Origin: Salimicrobium flavidum
GTDB taxonomy: Bacteria > Bacillota > Bacilli > Bacillales > Halobacillaceae
NCBI RefSeq assembly: GCF_900156645.1
Contig: NZ_FTOC01000001.1
Coordinates: 434,001-498,000 of the forward strand
DNA length: 64,000 nt
Direction: 5' to 3'
A program made the translations under genes and the position numbers. How positions within the stretch are numbered: the stretch's first letter is position 1; every line of letters begins with the position of its first letter. A model generated the notes under the pieces. That model did no database searches. It saw only the letters and a program-made list of their open reading frames with translations, and had not been told where the DNA came from. This document shows positions 27,428-37,328 of this stretch, piece after piece.

Positions 27428-27868
27428 TTACCACCTTCTATTAAAATCGTCCTCGTTCTGCATCATTTCTGATATAGACCCTGTTACTTCGACATTATCA
27501 GGAACACAAAGAAAGGTCTGACTGCCGAGCTTCTGAATATCTCCTCCTATAGCATACACGGTGCCACTCAGAAAATCGACGATCCGTTTAGCCTGATCAT
27601 GGTCGACCCGCTGCAGATTAATCACGACAGCACGATGACTCACCAGTTCATCAGCGATTTCCTGTGCTTCACTATAATTTCTCGGTTCGTGTAAAACCAT
27701 TTTAGAAGATCTCTGGGCACTTTTCAAACTGACAACATTCTGTTCTTTACCGTTTCTGTTCTTTTCCGCGGGTGTTTCTGATTGTTCATCTTCATATACG
27801 TCTTCTTCGACATATTCATAATCTTCATCAAGGGTAAAGAAAGATTTGAATTTATTCTTCATACTCAA
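27428..27868 (-). CDS. sepF: Cell-division protein SepF
   Basis: 146-residue FtsZ-interacting protein forming rings and arcs that tether and align FtsZ filaments. The N-terminal amphipathic segment ([11 protein letters not shown]) is the membrane anchor; an acidic linker follows. The folded domain holds [19 protein letters not shown] and [10 protein letters not shown]. The start is a TTG at 27868, 7 bp after AGGAGGTG, giving the conserved MSMKNK start. It overlaps ylmE by 4 bp. Confidence 0.95.
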   Translation of the reverse strand: MSMKNKFKSFFTLDEDYEYVEEDVYEDEQSETPAEKNRNGKEQNVVSLKSAQRSSKMVLHEPRNYSEAQEIADELVSHRAVVINLQRVDHDQAKRIVDFLSGTVYAIGGDIQKLGSQTFLCVPDNVEVTGSISEMMQNEDDFNRRW

Positions 27869-28560
27869 GATGATTCACCTCCTGTTGTCTCATTCCCCAC
27901 AAGGCTCGTTCCGAGTCGAATGTGTGTAGCCCCTTCTTCCAGGGCAATCGTGTAATCATTACTCATGCCCATAGACAAAAATTCACAAGGTGCGTGGGGC
28001 CAACCCTCATTTTTAATTTCGTCCCGAAGCGCACGCAGTTTGCGGAAGATCCCCCTGGTTTTTTCTTCATCTTCAACATGAGGAGCCATCGTCATCAGCC
28101 CTACGACATTTATTTTTGGATAATCCTTGAGCATTTTTATAAAGGCATGAACGTCTCCGGGATTGATTCCATGTTTCGATTCTTCGCCGCTGATATTCAC
28201 CTGTACAAAGCAGGAAATGGACGTCTCTGCACGTTTATTGATTTCCTTAGCCAAGGACTTACGATCCAGGGAATGGAGAACGTCGATATGCTCAATGACA
28301 TCTTTTACTTTTCTCGACTGGAGAGATCCTATGAAATGCCAGGTAGCTTTATTCCCGATTTCCCTTTGCTTTTCAAGAAAACCTTCTTTGCGGTTCTCCC
28401 CCAGATTTACAATGCCAGCATCAATCGCTTCTTCAGCTCTTTCTGTACTTACATATTTCGTTACTGCAATAACCGTAACGTCTTCAGGGTCACGTTCAAC
28501 CGAAGCACAGGTATTTTCAATGGTATTCTTGATTTTTTCTGCGTTTTCTTTTACGTTCAC
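27865..28560 (-). CDS. ylmE: YggS-family PLP-binding protein (YlmE)
   Basis: 231-residue alanine-racemase-fold protein that holds pyridoxal phosphate and contributes to B6 and amino-acid homeostasis. The PLP lysine is in [19 protein letters not shown] and SMGMSNDY are family signatures. The start is a GTG at 28560, after AAAGGAGTAAGAG. The frame runs six codons further to a codon at 28578 that I think is not the start. Confidence 0.93.
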   Translation of the reverse strand: MNVKENAEKIKNTIENTCASVERDPEDVTVIAVTKYVSTERAEEAIDAGIVNLGENRKEGFLEKQREIGNKATWHFIGSLQSRKVKDVIEHIDVLHSLDRKSLAKEINKRAETSISCFVQVNISGEESKHGINPGDVHAFIKMLKDYPKINVVGLMTMAPHVEDEEKTRGIFRKLRALRDEIKNEGWPHAPCEFLSMGMSNDYTIALEEGATHIRLGTSLVGNETTGGESS

Positions 28561-28574
28561 TGCTCTTACTCCTT

Positions 28575-29369
28575 TCACAAGCGAGACCTGACGATATAGC
28601 CGAGCATTCTGCCGGTATATCCATGGTCTCTCCGATGGGAAAAGAATAACTCTTCCTCTTTATACGTACAATATTCTGAAGTATGGTTGTTCTTTTCACT
28701 CATACCACTATCTATAGCAATCTCCCGGTTCAGTCTTTTCAAATCAAGCATCCACGTGTCAGGTCTTATATATTCAAGTACCTCAACACGGAACCGCTCC
28801 TGTATCTGATGCGCTACACAATCATCCACTTCATATTTTTCTCTGGATATACAAGGACCAATCACCATCTCCAGCGAGTCTTTGCGTGCTCCTTCTGAAA
28901 TCAGTTTCCGGACCATTTTCCCAGCCAGTCCGTTCACGGAACCCTTCCAGCCAGCATGAGCTATCCCAATCCATCCAGTACTTTTATCCATAAAGTAAAG
29001 TGGCACACAGTCAGCGTAAAAACAGGCAAGGAGTATATCTTCATCCTTGCAGATAAGCCCATCCGCACCCTCGATAGCTGTATGTAACTCTTTTGCTCCA
29101 CTTCCTCTTTCCGTTGTGGAAACAACCTGTATTTCAGTACCATGGACCTGCTCTGCGAAAACCCAGTTTGAAAGTGGAACGCCCACCTCTTTTGCTACAG
29201 CCTCCCTGTTCTTAAGAACAAGAGAAGGGTCATCCCCAATATGAAGGCCAAGGTTGAGAGATTGATCCGGGTAAGCAGAAAATCCTCCCCGGCGTGTAGT
29301 GAAACCTGATTTAATAGCGGAATCCGTATTTTTTAATTCAAGTATTTTTTCTGATGCAGGAACAAACAT
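28575..29369 (-). CDS. ylmD: PgeF/YfiH-family purine nucleoside phosphorylase (YlmD)
   Basis: 264-residue laccase-fold protein of the YfiH/LACC1 family. Homologues act as multi-substrate purine nucleoside phosphorylases and one edits peptidoglycan precursor errors. Metal-site motifs are visible: EQVHGTEIQ, FYADCVPLYF and IAHAGWKGSV. The ATG at 29369 follows GAGGTG. It is the first ylm gene after ftsZ; ylmC and the sigma-factor genes that usually precede it are missing. Confidence 0.92.
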   Translation of the reverse strand: MFVPASEKILELKNTDSAIKSGFTTRRGGFSAYPDQSLNLGLHIGDDPSLVLKNREAVAKEVGVPLSNWVFAEQVHGTEIQVVSTTERGSGAKELHTAIEGADGLICKDEDILLACFYADCVPLYFMDKSTGWIGIAHAGWKGSVNGLAGKMVRKLISEGARKDSLEMVIGPCISREKYEVDDCVAHQIQERFRVEVLEYIRPDTWMLDLKRLNREIAIDSGMSEKNNHTSEYCTYKEEELFFSHRRDHGYTGRMLGYIVRSRL

Positions 29370-29536
29370 GAAAAACACCTCTATTTATCATTCATTTTAT
29401 CATAAGTTGTTCTACATTGCTTTATCATTCTTCATTTTCACTGGTGAATCAGTTTCGCTGAACTTATATGAAGAACAGTCCAGGATCATAATAAAAGTGA
29501 CCATCCTTTTCATTTTCAGTTTTGATTTAGAATGAA

Positions 29537-29610
29537 GGGAGGAGACGTCTGCCTACAAATCAGACAGCTGAAGATATTACAGCGAAACGAAGAAGCCGAA
29601 GAGTCCTCCT
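29537..29610 (-). repeat. Decayed subfamily A repeat
   Basis: Read on the minus strand, CTTCGGCTTCTTCGTTTCGC followed by ATCTTCAGCT and GTCTCCTCC parallels the core of the repeats at 25904 and 56620 (CTTCAGCCTCCTCG, GTCTTCAGCT, GAGTCGCCGCC). Many substitutions, so this is an old copy. Confidence 0.5.
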
Positions 29611-29673
29611 TTTAAAGTGTGCGACAGAAACGTCAATAAAACGGACATCAGGCTTTAAGAGTGCCAAAGAGAA

Positions 29674-29705
29674 AAACCTTCCACTTGAAGCACAAGTGGA
29701 AGGTT
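29674..29705 (-). terminator. Terminator after ftsZ
   Basis: Perfect 14-bp stem AAACCTTCCACTTG / CAAGTGGAAGGTTT, 6 bp after the ftsZ stop, followed on the minus strand by TTTCTC. It ends the mraZ-to-ftsZ run. Confidence 0.88.
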
Positions 29706-29710
29706 TACAA

Positions 29711-30865
29711 TTATTTACGTTTGTTACGATTCCTTAAAAATGTCGGAATATCCAGCGTATCTTCTTCTTCTTGAGAGGACGGCTGTTCATTCACTGATTC
29801 TCTCGACTCGCGTCTCGTTGCTTCTTCCCTCGAACGGTTTTCCTGTTCAGGTTCAGGTTGTGATTGTTGAATATTGCGTTGTCTCGGTTTATTCTGTCCC
29901 TCTTTCATCTGGGCTTCATCAAAACCGGTAGCAATGACGGTTACTACAATCTCGTCTTTCAGATTTTCATTGATGACGGAACCGAAAATGACGTTCACTT
30001 CCTGATCAGCGGCCGAAGTTACAATATCGGCAGCTTCCTGGACTTCATACAGGCTGAGGTTCGTACCGCCACTGATATTCATAAGCACTCCGTGGGCTCC
30101 ATCAATGGAAGTTTCAAGAAGAGGAGAGGAGATAGCTTTCTTGGCCGCTTCTGCTGCTCTGCTCTCTCCAGTCGCAATACCAATTCCCATTAACGCCGAA
30201 CCTTTATCAACCATTATAGTTTTCACGTCAGCAAAGTCTACGTTGATAAGTCCTGGTACTGCAATAAGGTCGGAGATACCTTGTACACCCTGACGAAGGA
30301 CGTTATCGGCTTCGCGGAACGCTTCAAGCATTGGTGTGTTTTTATCCACAATTTCGAGAAGTCTGTCGTTCGGGATAACAATGAGCGTATCCACACTTCC
30401 TTTAAAGCTTTCAATACCACCGGAGGCCTGAGTCGAACGTTTCTTTCCTTCGAAGGAGAATGGACGTGTGACCACTCCGACAGTCAGGGCACCCACTTCT
30501 TTAGCAACCTGAGCAATAACCGGAGCTGCACCCGTTCCGGTTCCACCACCCATACCGGCAGTGACAAACACCATATCCGCTCCCTGCAAAGCTTCTTCTA
30601 GCTGCTCTTTACTTTCTTCGGCCGCTTTTCGACCTACTTCCGGATTAGCACCCGCACCTAAACCGCGAGTCAATTTATTACCAATTTGCATTTTAACTTC
30701 AGCTTTGGACATGTTAAGTGCCTGAGCATCAGTGTTGACCGCTATGAATTCTACACCCTGGACACCGTGTTCAATCATACGGTTGACGGCATTTGAACCG
30801 CCACCCCCGACTCCAATAACTTTAATCGTAGCTAACTGATCCATGCTCGTATCAAAATCTAACAT
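29711..30865 (-). CDS. ftsZ: Cell-division GTPase FtsZ
   Basis: 384-residue tubulin homologue that forms the Z ring. The tubulin signature GGGTGTG is at 106-112; NVDFADVKT is the T7 synergy loop. A Gln/Glu-rich linker (about 320-365) leads to the conserved C-terminal peptide [13 protein letters not shown] that binds FtsA, SepF and others. It lies 39 bp after ftsA and before a strong terminator. Confidence 0.98.
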   Translation of the reverse strand: MLDFDTSMDQLATIKVIGVGGGGSNAVNRMIEHGVQGVEFIAVNTDAQALNMSKAEVKMQIGNKLTRGLGAGANPEVGRKAAEESKEQLEEALQGADMVFVTAGMGGGTGTGAAPVIAQVAKEVGALTVGVVTRPFSFEGKKRSTQASGGIESFKGSVDTLIVIPNDRLLEIVDKNTPMLEAFREADNVLRQGVQGISDLIAVPGLINVDFADVKTIMVDKGSALMGIGIATGESRAAEAAKKAISSPLLETSIDGAHGVLMNISGGTNLSLYEVQEAADIVTSAADQEVNVIFGSVINENLKDEIVVTVIATGFDEAQMKEGQNKPRQRNIQQSQPEPEQENRSREEATRRESRESVNEQPSSQEEEDTLDIPTFLRNRNKRK

Positions 30866-30904
30866 TATTCGTTCCTCCTAACCGGCTAGTCGCATTCTTT
30901 TATT

Positions 30905-32218
30905 TTAGTCAAAAAACGCTTTGATGAATTTCGAAAAACCTGTTTCTTCTTTTTCTTTACTCTGCTGCTGTTGCTCTTCTCTCTGAGGCTTATCTTGTTT
31001 CGGTTTCTGCACTTTTTTCTGTTTAGTTACAGATTTCCCTGAATTTACAGGATTTGGAGCACTTGGGAAGATATCCTTCCCTTGGATTTTCGCATTACGA
31101 TAGGCAAATTGCAAGATACCTACGCCACTTGTATATTTAGGGTCACGGACCCCAAGATAATCAGGAACTGCCAGCCTTAGATTAGCACTGAAAACATCCT
31201 GTGCAAGCTCCAGCACTCCAGGCATATTCATACTTCCACCCGTCAGAACGAATCCTCCAGGTAAATCGCGTACACCCAGACGCTGAAGTTCTTTTGCAAC
31301 CATGACGTACATCTCTTCCAATCTAGCTTCAATCATATCAGAAATTTGCTGCTGATTGAACGTTTGCTGCTGATTACTTCCAATAATATTAACGGAGAAA
31401 GTTTCCTGATCATTCGCATCATCAAAGAAAGCATGACCAAAATCGACTTTGATTTTTTCTGCTTCTTCTGTAGAAGTGCGTAACCCGACAGATAAGTCTT
31501 TTGTAATGTTGTCTCCCCCGAGAGGGATCATTCCCGTACCAATCAGGTGACCTTCTTTGAATACGGAAATAGTTGTCGATCCTCCGCCGATATCCATAAG
31601 TGCCACACCGAGATGTTTTTCATCTTCAGATAGAGAAGCCGAACCGGTAGCCAGAGGCTGAAGGCACACATCCGTAACCTGTAGACCAGCTCTTTCAACA
31701 CAACGAAGGGTATTATGTAATACCGTTTTGGTACAAGTAATAATCGTCCCTTCCATTTCCAGACGAACACCAATCATTCCACGAGGATCAGTAATCTCAT
31801 CCTGGCCATCCACAATAAATTCTTTAGGAATGACATCAATGATTTCTCTCTCTGGAGGTACAGAAACTACTTGAGCAGCATCGATAACTCTAGTAATATC
31901 TTCGTCTTCAATTTCCCGATCCTCGCTTGAGACAGCGACGACCCCGTGGCAATCCTGAAGCTGAACGTGGTTGCCATTCACACCTACTACGACGCTATCA
32001 ATTTTCATATCAATCATTCGTTCAGCCTGTTCCACGGCCGAACGAATCGATTGTACAGTCTTGTCTATATCAACAATCGCGCCTTTTTTCATACCAAGGG
32101 AAGGAGCCGTACCAACACCGATGATATTCAGTGACTCATTGGCCACTTCACCGATGATTGCTTTTATTTCACTCGTGCCTACATCCAAGCTCACGAGTAT
32201 CTCTTTTTCATTAATCAC
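30905..32218 (-). CDS. ftsA: Cell-division actin homologue FtsA
   Basis: 437-residue ATPase of the actin superfamily that links FtsZ to the membrane. LVSLDVGTSEIKAIIGE is the phosphate-1 motif; MDIGGGSTTISVF and VLTGGSMNMPG follow. A basic, Gln-rich linker leads to the C-terminal amphipathic membrane helix TGFSKFIKAFF. The start is a GTG at 32218, 7-8 bp after AGGAGGTGCG; a longer frame to 32245 has no support. Confidence 0.95.
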   Translation of the reverse strand: MINEKEILVSLDVGTSEIKAIIGEVANESLNIIGVGTAPSLGMKKGAIVDIDKTVQSIRSAVEQAERMIDMKIDSVVVGVNGNHVQLQDCHGVVAVSSEDREIEDEDITRVIDAAQVVSVPPEREIIDVIPKEFIVDGQDEITDPRGMIGVRLEMEGTIITCTKTVLHNTLRCVERAGLQVTDVCLQPLATGSASLSEDEKHLGVALMDIGGGSTTISVFKEGHLIGTGMIPLGGDNITKDLSVGLRTSTEEAEKIKVDFGHAFFDDANDQETFSVNIIGSNQQQTFNQQQISDMIEARLEEMYVMVAKELQRLGVRDLPGGFVLTGGSMNMPGVLELAQDVFSANLRLAVPDYLGVRDPKYTSGVGILQFAYRNAKIQGKDIFPSAPNPVNSGKSVTKQKKVQKPKQDKPQREEQQQQSKEKEETGFSKFIKAFFD

Positions 32219-32258
32219 TATAGCGCACCTCCTGTTAACGACCATGAAAGTATGTCAC

Positions 32259-32287
32259 ATATTAAAGGATAACATTTTTTAAAACAA
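32259..32287 (-). promoter_or_regulatory. Possible promoter of ftsA-ftsZ
   Basis: Minus strand TTGTTT (32282-32287), 17-bp spacer, TAATAT (32259-32264), about 40 bp upstream of the ftsA GTG. The 207-bp ftsA-divIB gap suggests independent transcription of ftsAZ, as in other Bacillus. Weak -35. Confidence 0.45.
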
Positions 32288-32425
32288 TCGATTTTTGTAA
32301 TCGTAAACGAATTGATAGACTGTGTGATTCTTTTGCACCACAATCAAATCAAAGCGTGAGTTTATAGACCTTCATAAAAGTATTTTATTGTATTTCCACT
32401 GTTGTAGAAAAACCTTTATCCGCTA

Positions 32426-33268
32426 CTAACCTTCCACAGTTTCTTCCGGGTTCTCTTCTTCAGTTTCTGCTGCAGGATCTTCTACATCACTTTCTTCACT
32501 TTCCTCCTCCTCTTCGTCTTCTTCAGAGGAAAATGATTCGAAGTAAGTACCTACACCGATATGAATAATCCCTTCAGTTTCAGGATTCAATTGAGCTACA
32601 ATCGATGGATAACTAGGCATTTTTTCGGAAAAATGCCTTACGGAAGCAAGTACTGTATGCCCATCACTCATATAAAGCCTCACCTTGTCCCATTCTTCTT
32701 CTTCCACCCAATGAACCTCAGAAATTAAGCTGGACACACTTGAAGGAAGGTCACTCAGTTCAGAGGTGAGCTCTTTAAGATGCTCTTTATCCGGGAAGCC
32801 GAAAAATATCGGGGCGTCTCCTCCTGGATTCTCAACAAGTTCATCCAGAATAGTTCCGTTTTCAAGGATAGGCGCGTAGCTTTCTCCATTTTTCACGTAA
32901 GCGATTCTTTCTCTCTCATCTACCGAAATTGTAACATTTGCAGGAAAATTACGACCCACTTCAGCATTTTTGATCTCTGGATGAGTAGTCAATTTGTCTG
33001 AAACATTTGAGCGGTCGATTCCCCATAAACTGCTATTCTCAGTTATACCACTGAGTTCTACAATCTCTTCTTTTGTAACTTCTGCATTCCCGCTCACTTC
33101 AATATTCCTTACATGACTGAGCGGAGTCTGAAGATAAATGACAATTCCTATCAACAAAAATAGAATGGTCAAATATAGAATCAGCTGTCGATTCACTTTT
33201 CTTTTTCGCCGTTTTTTCAATTGGGGAATCCGTTCTTCAATCGAAACGACATTCTTTTCTTTCTTCAT
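32426..33268 (-). CDS. divIB: Divisome protein DivIB (FtsQ)
   Basis: 280-residue single-pass septal protein that works with FtsL and DivIC. A basic cytoplasmic head (KKRRKRK) precedes one membrane helix near 29-47. The extracellular POTRA domain (about 50-120) begins HVRNIEVSGN. The last 35 residues are extremely acidic, with runs of Glu and Asp, which is consistent with a salt-adapted exported domain. In B. subtilis murB precedes divIB; here murD does, across 352 bp. Confidence 0.93.
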   Translation of the reverse strand: MKKEKNVVSIEERIPQLKKRRKRKVNRQLILYLTILFLLIGIVIYLQTPLSHVRNIEVSGNAEVTKEEIVELSGITENSSLWGIDRSNVSDKLTTHPEIKNAEVGRNFPANVTISVDERERIAYVKNGESYAPILENGTILDELVENPGGDAPIFFGFPDKEHLKELTSELSDLPSSVSSLISEVHWVEEEEWDKVRLYMSDGHTVLASVRHFSEKMPSYPSIVAQLNPETEGIIHIGVGTYFESFSSEEDEEEEESEESDVEDPAAETEEENPEETVEG

Positions 33269-33620
33269 CTAAGGAACCCCTTATGTACGGGTAGGCTTGA
33301 TACCCAGCCAGTATAGATGTTTTCTAATTTATTATATCATATGTTAAGGCTCCTGCGGCGACGATTGGGAGAGGAAATCGAAAAAAATAGAAGGAAACTT
33401 CCAACTTCTCTTCTTCCCTCGTCAAATCACCAGCAAACCTCTAAACATGAAACCTCCCTGAAAGCGCTTAACAACAGTGAAGAAGAGATCGGCCCATAGG
33501 TATTCTTCGCTTTTGATTCACATTGATAGATAACACGAGTGAAAGGCAATAGAATACTTTCCAATGAAACTCCGGCCTCTTTGTCAGAAACCGGAGGAAA
33601 AAATCATCTACATGTTTCCG
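33269..33620. other. Gap between murD and divIB without genes
   Basis: 352 bp with no credible frame. It contains a weak hairpin near murD (33570-33596). In B. subtilis the equivalent position holds spoVE, murG and murB. No clear remnants of those genes are visible. Confidence 0.7.
33570..33596 (-). terminator. Weak hairpin after murD
   Basis: Minus strand CTCCGGTTTC / GAGGCCGGAG (two G-U pairs), 24 bp after the murD stop, followed by TTTCATT. Poor T-tract, so termination may be partial. Confidence 0.45.
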
Positions 33621-34961
33621 TCAAAGGTTAAGCACAGCATTTATGAATTCGTCTCCTCTTTCTTCAAACGTACGATATTGATCCCAACTGGCACAAGCTG
33701 GTGAAAGTAATATCACTTCATCATCTTCAGAAGCATCATAAGCTTTGGTGACGGCTTCATCCATACTCTTCACTCTTATGAAAGGAATATCCAGACTCTT
33801 GGCAAGAATTTCAAGTTTTGAGGCTGTTTCTCCGAATAGAACTAGGCGCTTCACCCCCGCAAGATAAGGACTCAGCTCATCAAAAGAATTTCCTCTGTCC
33901 AGCCCGCCGGCCAAAAGCACTACCGGTTTCTCAAATGCTTCAAGCGCATAGCTTGTAGCACGGATATTTGTAGCCTTAGAATCATTGTAAAAGTAACGCC
34001 CATGTTTATAATCTACGTACTGCAGGCGATGAGCTACCCCTTGAAAGCTGTACAACACCGACTGGATAGCATCGTTCGAAACTCCTACACTTTTACAGGC
34101 TGCTACAGCAGCAAGACAATTCTGTATATTATGTTCGCCGACAAGGACGATTTTCTCCCTTTCAGCTACTATTTCTCCATTGAAATAGATGAAAGCAGTA
34201 TCGGCAGAGGCCCCAGTCTCTTCATATGATAAAGTGAAAGGCACGGACTCGGCGAAAGTATTTTGATGAAAAGGACTCACTGTCGAATCATTCCTATTAT
34301 AGATGAATTTGTCCTTTGAAGTTTGGTTCTGAAGTATTTTCGCTTTAGCGGAAATATAATTATTTCTTGTTTTATGATAATCGAGATGACTATCGAACAG
34401 ATTCAGCCACACCGCTATATCTACGTGAAGATTAATCGTCCCCAATAATTGAAAAGAAGATAGCTCTATCACCATTATATCTTCCGGTGAAGTTCTTTGA
34501 GCAACCTCACATGCAACTTCTCCGATATTACCGGCTACATATACACCTTTTCGATCAGCCTCAAGCATACGGTGCACGAGAGTCGTAGTAGTGGTCTTCC
34601 CATTCGAACCAGTAATACCGATGACTTTACCTTCATGCAAATAAGAGACCAGTTCCACTTCTGTAATAACGGGGATTTCCCTTCGGAGAGCTTCACTGAT
34701 CATTTCATTTTCATAAGGGATGCCCGGGTTCTTGACGAGAATTTCAGCCTTGTCCAACAGCTCAAACGGATGACTCCCTGTGACTAATGAGACTCCTGCA
34801 TCTTTCAGACTTACTGCCTGCTCGCTATCTTCATCTGCGTTCAGATCGTTGACCACAGTCTTCACCCCGCTGTTTTGAAGGAGTTCTGCTGCTGCGAAAC
34901 CGCTCTTTGCAAGACCAACTACAAGCGCACTACTATAAGGGAAATTTTTCAATTGTTTCAT
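33621..34961 (-). CDS. murD: UDP-N-acetylmuramoyl-L-alanine:D-glutamate ligase
   Basis: 446-residue cytoplasmic Mur ligase adding D-Glu to the peptidoglycan precursor. The ATP loop is [13 protein letters not shown]; the N terminus has the Rossmann-like [10 protein letters not shown]. Later motifs NDSKATN and LLAGGLDRG are typical. The ATG at 34961 follows GGAGGTGATGG and overlaps the mraY stop by 4 bp. The frame to 35039 reads into mraY. Confidence 0.96.
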   Translation of the reverse strand: MKQLKNFPYSSALVVGLAKSGFAAAELLQNSGVKTVVNDLNADEDSEQAVSLKDAGVSLVTGSHPFELLDKAEILVKNPGIPYENEMISEALRREIPVITEVELVSYLHEGKVIGITGSNGKTTTTTLVHRMLEADRKGVYVAGNIGEVACEVAQRTSPEDIMVIELSSFQLLGTINLHVDIAVWLNLFDSHLDYHKTRNNYISAKAKILQNQTSKDKFIYNRNDSTVSPFHQNTFAESVPFTLSYEETGASADTAFIYFNGEIVAEREKIVLVGEHNIQNCLAAVAACKSVGVSNDAIQSVLYSFQGVAHRLQYVDYKHGRYFYNDSKATNIRATSYALEAFEKPVVLLAGGLDRGNSFDELSPYLAGVKRLVLFGETASKLEILAKSLDIPFIRVKSMDEAVTKAYDASEDDEVILLSPACASWDQYRTFEERGDEFINAVLNL

Positions 34962-35944
34962 CCGACCATCACCTCCATCGATACTCCAAGTACTGCGAAT
35001 AACAGACCGGCTACCCAAAAAGCTGTCACTACCTTCCACTCCGACCAGCCTTTCAGTTCATAATGGTGGTGAAGGGGGCTCATTCGAAACACACGTTTAC
35101 CCGTGGTTTTATAAGAAGCGACCTGTATAATCACAGAAAGGGTTTCGAGGACGAACACACCTCCGACTACGATGAGCAACAATTCCATCTTAAGGAGAAT
35201 AGCTATCATAGCTATTGCTGCTCCAAGCGCAAGCGATCCGGTATCACCCATGAAGACCTTAGCCGGATGCGCGTTAAATACTAAGAACCCGAGAAGTGCA
35301 CCAACGACCGCTACAGCGAACAACGCCGTTTCCACGTCCCCCGACACAGCCCATGCGAGTATAGCGAAGGCCCCAAAAGCGATCGAGGCCGTACCCGCAA
35401 GCAAACCATCCAGACCGTCCGTCAGATTGACAGCATTCGAGCCTCCCACAAGCATAAGGAGAAGAAGTACTCCGTATCCTATACCGAGGTCTATCGAAAA
35501 GGAAGTAGCAGGAATATGAATGGCTGTATTGAAATCACCTGCCAGAAGTATGATGTATACTACTGTAGCAATTACCAGCTGCATAAGCATTTTCTGCTTT
35601 GATGTAAGTCCGAGATTTCTTTTTTTAGCTACTTTTATATAATCATCGAGAAATCCGATCAGACCATAACCCAGTAGAACAATCAATAACAGGGTCGTTT
35701 CCATACCTATTCCATTTGAATAAAAGAATGGTAGAAACACTAACATGGTCAGGGTGACTGAAAACAATACCATAACCCCTCCCATTGTAGGCGTCCCACT
35801 TTTCTTCTGATGTGAAGAAGGTCCTTCTTCACGAATTTCCTGACCGAATTTCAGTCGTCTCAAAAATGGGATCACCACAGGGAACAGAGCGACTGTCATT
35901 GTAAAGGCTATTCCCATGATTGACAGTAATAAAAGTTCATTCAT
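34958..35944 (-). CDS. mraY: Phospho-N-acetylmuramoyl-pentapeptide transferase
   Basis: 328-residue polytopic enzyme forming lipid I on the inner face of the membrane. About ten hydrophobic helices. Catalytic and Mg-binding residues lie in [19 protein letters not shown] and [12 protein letters not shown]; a basic loop ends [10 protein letters not shown]. Length is normal. Confidence 0.97.
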   Translation of the reverse strand: MNELLLLSIMGIAFTMTVALFPVVIPFLRRLKFGQEIREEGPSSHQKKSGTPTMGGVMVLFSVTLTMLVFLPFFYSNGIGMETTLLLIVLLGYGLIGFLDDYIKVAKKRNLGLTSKQKMLMQLVIATVVYIILLAGDFNTAIHIPATSFSIDLGIGYGVLLLLMLVGGSNAVNLTDGLDGLLAGTASIAFGAFAILAWAVSGDVETALFAVAVVGALLGFLVFNAHPAKVFMGDTGSLALGAAIAMIAILLKMELLLIVVGGVFVLETLSVIIQVASYKTTGKRVFRMSPLHHHYELKGWSEWKVVTAFWVAGLLFAVLGVSMEVMVG

Positions 35945-35978
35945 TTCAATATTTCCTCCTTAAGCCTCTTACCGAACA

Positions 35979-37328
35979 TTAATCTTTCACAATAGTATCT
36001 ACTATCTCCTCCAGCTTCATTCCTCTCGAAGCTTTCACCAGGACGATACTTTGCTCTCCTACCACGGATTTCAGTTCCTCGATCAAAGGTCCTTTCTCTC
36101 TGAAATGCTTCGTTGTAATAGAAGAGAAGATCGTAGCTACTTTATCCGAAATCGCTTTGGAATCATCCCCTACAGTCATAACGATATCGATCTCAGGAGT
36201 GATCGCCTCCGCAACTTGAGCATGAAGCTCTTTGGAATGCATACCAAGTTCATACATATCCCCTAGCACCAGCACTTTATGAGACTTTGTTTTGTAAGTT
36301 CTCACAAATTCAATCACTGCCTTCATAGAAGTCGGTGAAGCATTATACGTATCATTGAAAACATGAGACCCCTTCATTCCGTTCAGTTTTTCAAGTCTCA
36401 TCCCGGTCATAGATAGGGAATCGAACCCTTTTTGAATCTCTGCGGCATCCATCCCCAGTTTTTTTGCTAGCAGGATTACATATGTTGCATTCTTCACGTT
36501 GTGCTTTCCAACAAGCGGAAGAAGATATCTGTGACCCTCCACCAGAAATCGACTGCCCTCATCATGAAGGAAGATTTCTTTCGCTCTATATTCAACGTTT
36601 TCCGAGAAGCCGCAAGAAAGACCATCTGTCCCTTTTAACAGCTTTTCATCTCCATCGAAAATCAGTTCACCGTCGTCACGAAACCCTGAAGTTATTTCCA
36701 GTTTCGCAGCAGCGATGTTCTCCCTGCTTCCCAACTGTTCAATGTGGGATTCCCCGATATTGGTCACAATACCATAATGAGGTCGCGCAATATTGCTCAG
36801 GACTTCTATTTCCCCTTTATTATTCATCCCCATTTCCAGCACGAGCACCTGAGTGTCTTCAGGCATGGAAAAGATAGTAAGCGGAACTCCGATATGATTA
36901 TTCAGATTGCCCTTCGTGTGATGAGTACGAAATTTCTGAGAGAGGACGGAAGCAGCCATATCCTTTGTAGTCGTCTTGCCGTTTGAACCTGTTACAGCTA
37001 CTACAGTCGGCTGAATGCGCCGAATATATTCATTCGCAAGCAACTGCATGGCACTGACGGTATCCTCCACGAAAAATACGGGAAAATCTTCATGGATGTC
37101 TGCTGGAAATTCCATGTTTTTTTGCCAAAGTGCAGCTACTGCGCCGTTCTCTATCGCCTTATCAAGAAATGAATGAGCATCGAAGTTTTCTCCGACAATA
37201 GGTATAAAAAGACTGCCTTTTTGTTCTATTCGTGTATCTGTCATGACAGATTCAATTCTGATATTCTTATCCGTTCCACCCTTACCCTCTTCAAAGAGGG
37301 AGGTCAGTTGTCCAGTCGTAATTATCAT
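35979..37328 (-). CDS. murF: UDP-MurNAc-tripeptide:D-Ala-D-Ala ligase
   Basis: 449-residue Mur ligase adding D-Ala-D-Ala to the precursor. The ATP loop is [24 protein letters not shown] and LGDMYELG are family motifs. In B. subtilis murF is elsewhere, next to ddl; its placement between murE and mraY matches the order in many other bacteria. It overlaps murE by 4 bp. Confidence 0.96.
   Translation of the reverse strand: MIITTGQLTSLFEEGKGGTDKNIRIESVMTDTRIEQKGSLFIPIVGENFDAHSFLDKAIENGAVAALWQKNMEFPADIHEDFPVFFVEDTVSAMQLLANEYIRRIQPTVVAVTGSNGKTTTKDMAASVLSQKFRTHHTKGNLNNHIGVPLTIFSMPEDTQVLVLEMGMNNKGEIEVLSNIARPHYGIVTNIGESHIEQLGSRENIAAAKLEITSGFRDDGELIFDGDEKLLKGTDGLSCGFSENVEYRAKEIFLHDEGSRFLVEGHRYLLPLVGKHNVKNATYVILLAKKLGMDAAEIQKGFDSLSMTGMRLEKLNGMKGSHVFNDTYNASPTSMKAVIEFVRTYKTKSHKVLVLGDMYELGMHSKELHAQVAEAITPEIDIVMTVGDDSKAISDKVATIFSSITTKHFREKGPLIEELKSVVGEQSIVLVKASRGMKLEEIVDTIVKD

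Larger units (their letters stand above)
29370..29710. other. Gene-free stretch between ylmD and ftsZ
   Basis: 341 bp with no credible gene. It holds the ftsZ terminator (29674-29705) and a decayed subfamily A repeat (29537-29610). In B. subtilis this position carries spoIIGA, sigE and sigG; no trace of those reading frames is visible. Confidence 0.75.

Noticed and set aside
33463-33477. cre-like sequence TGAAAGCGCTTAACA in the murD-divIB gap
   Set aside because: It needs a one-base insertion to fit the CcpA consensus and lies in a region with no clear promoter for a carbon-regulated gene.
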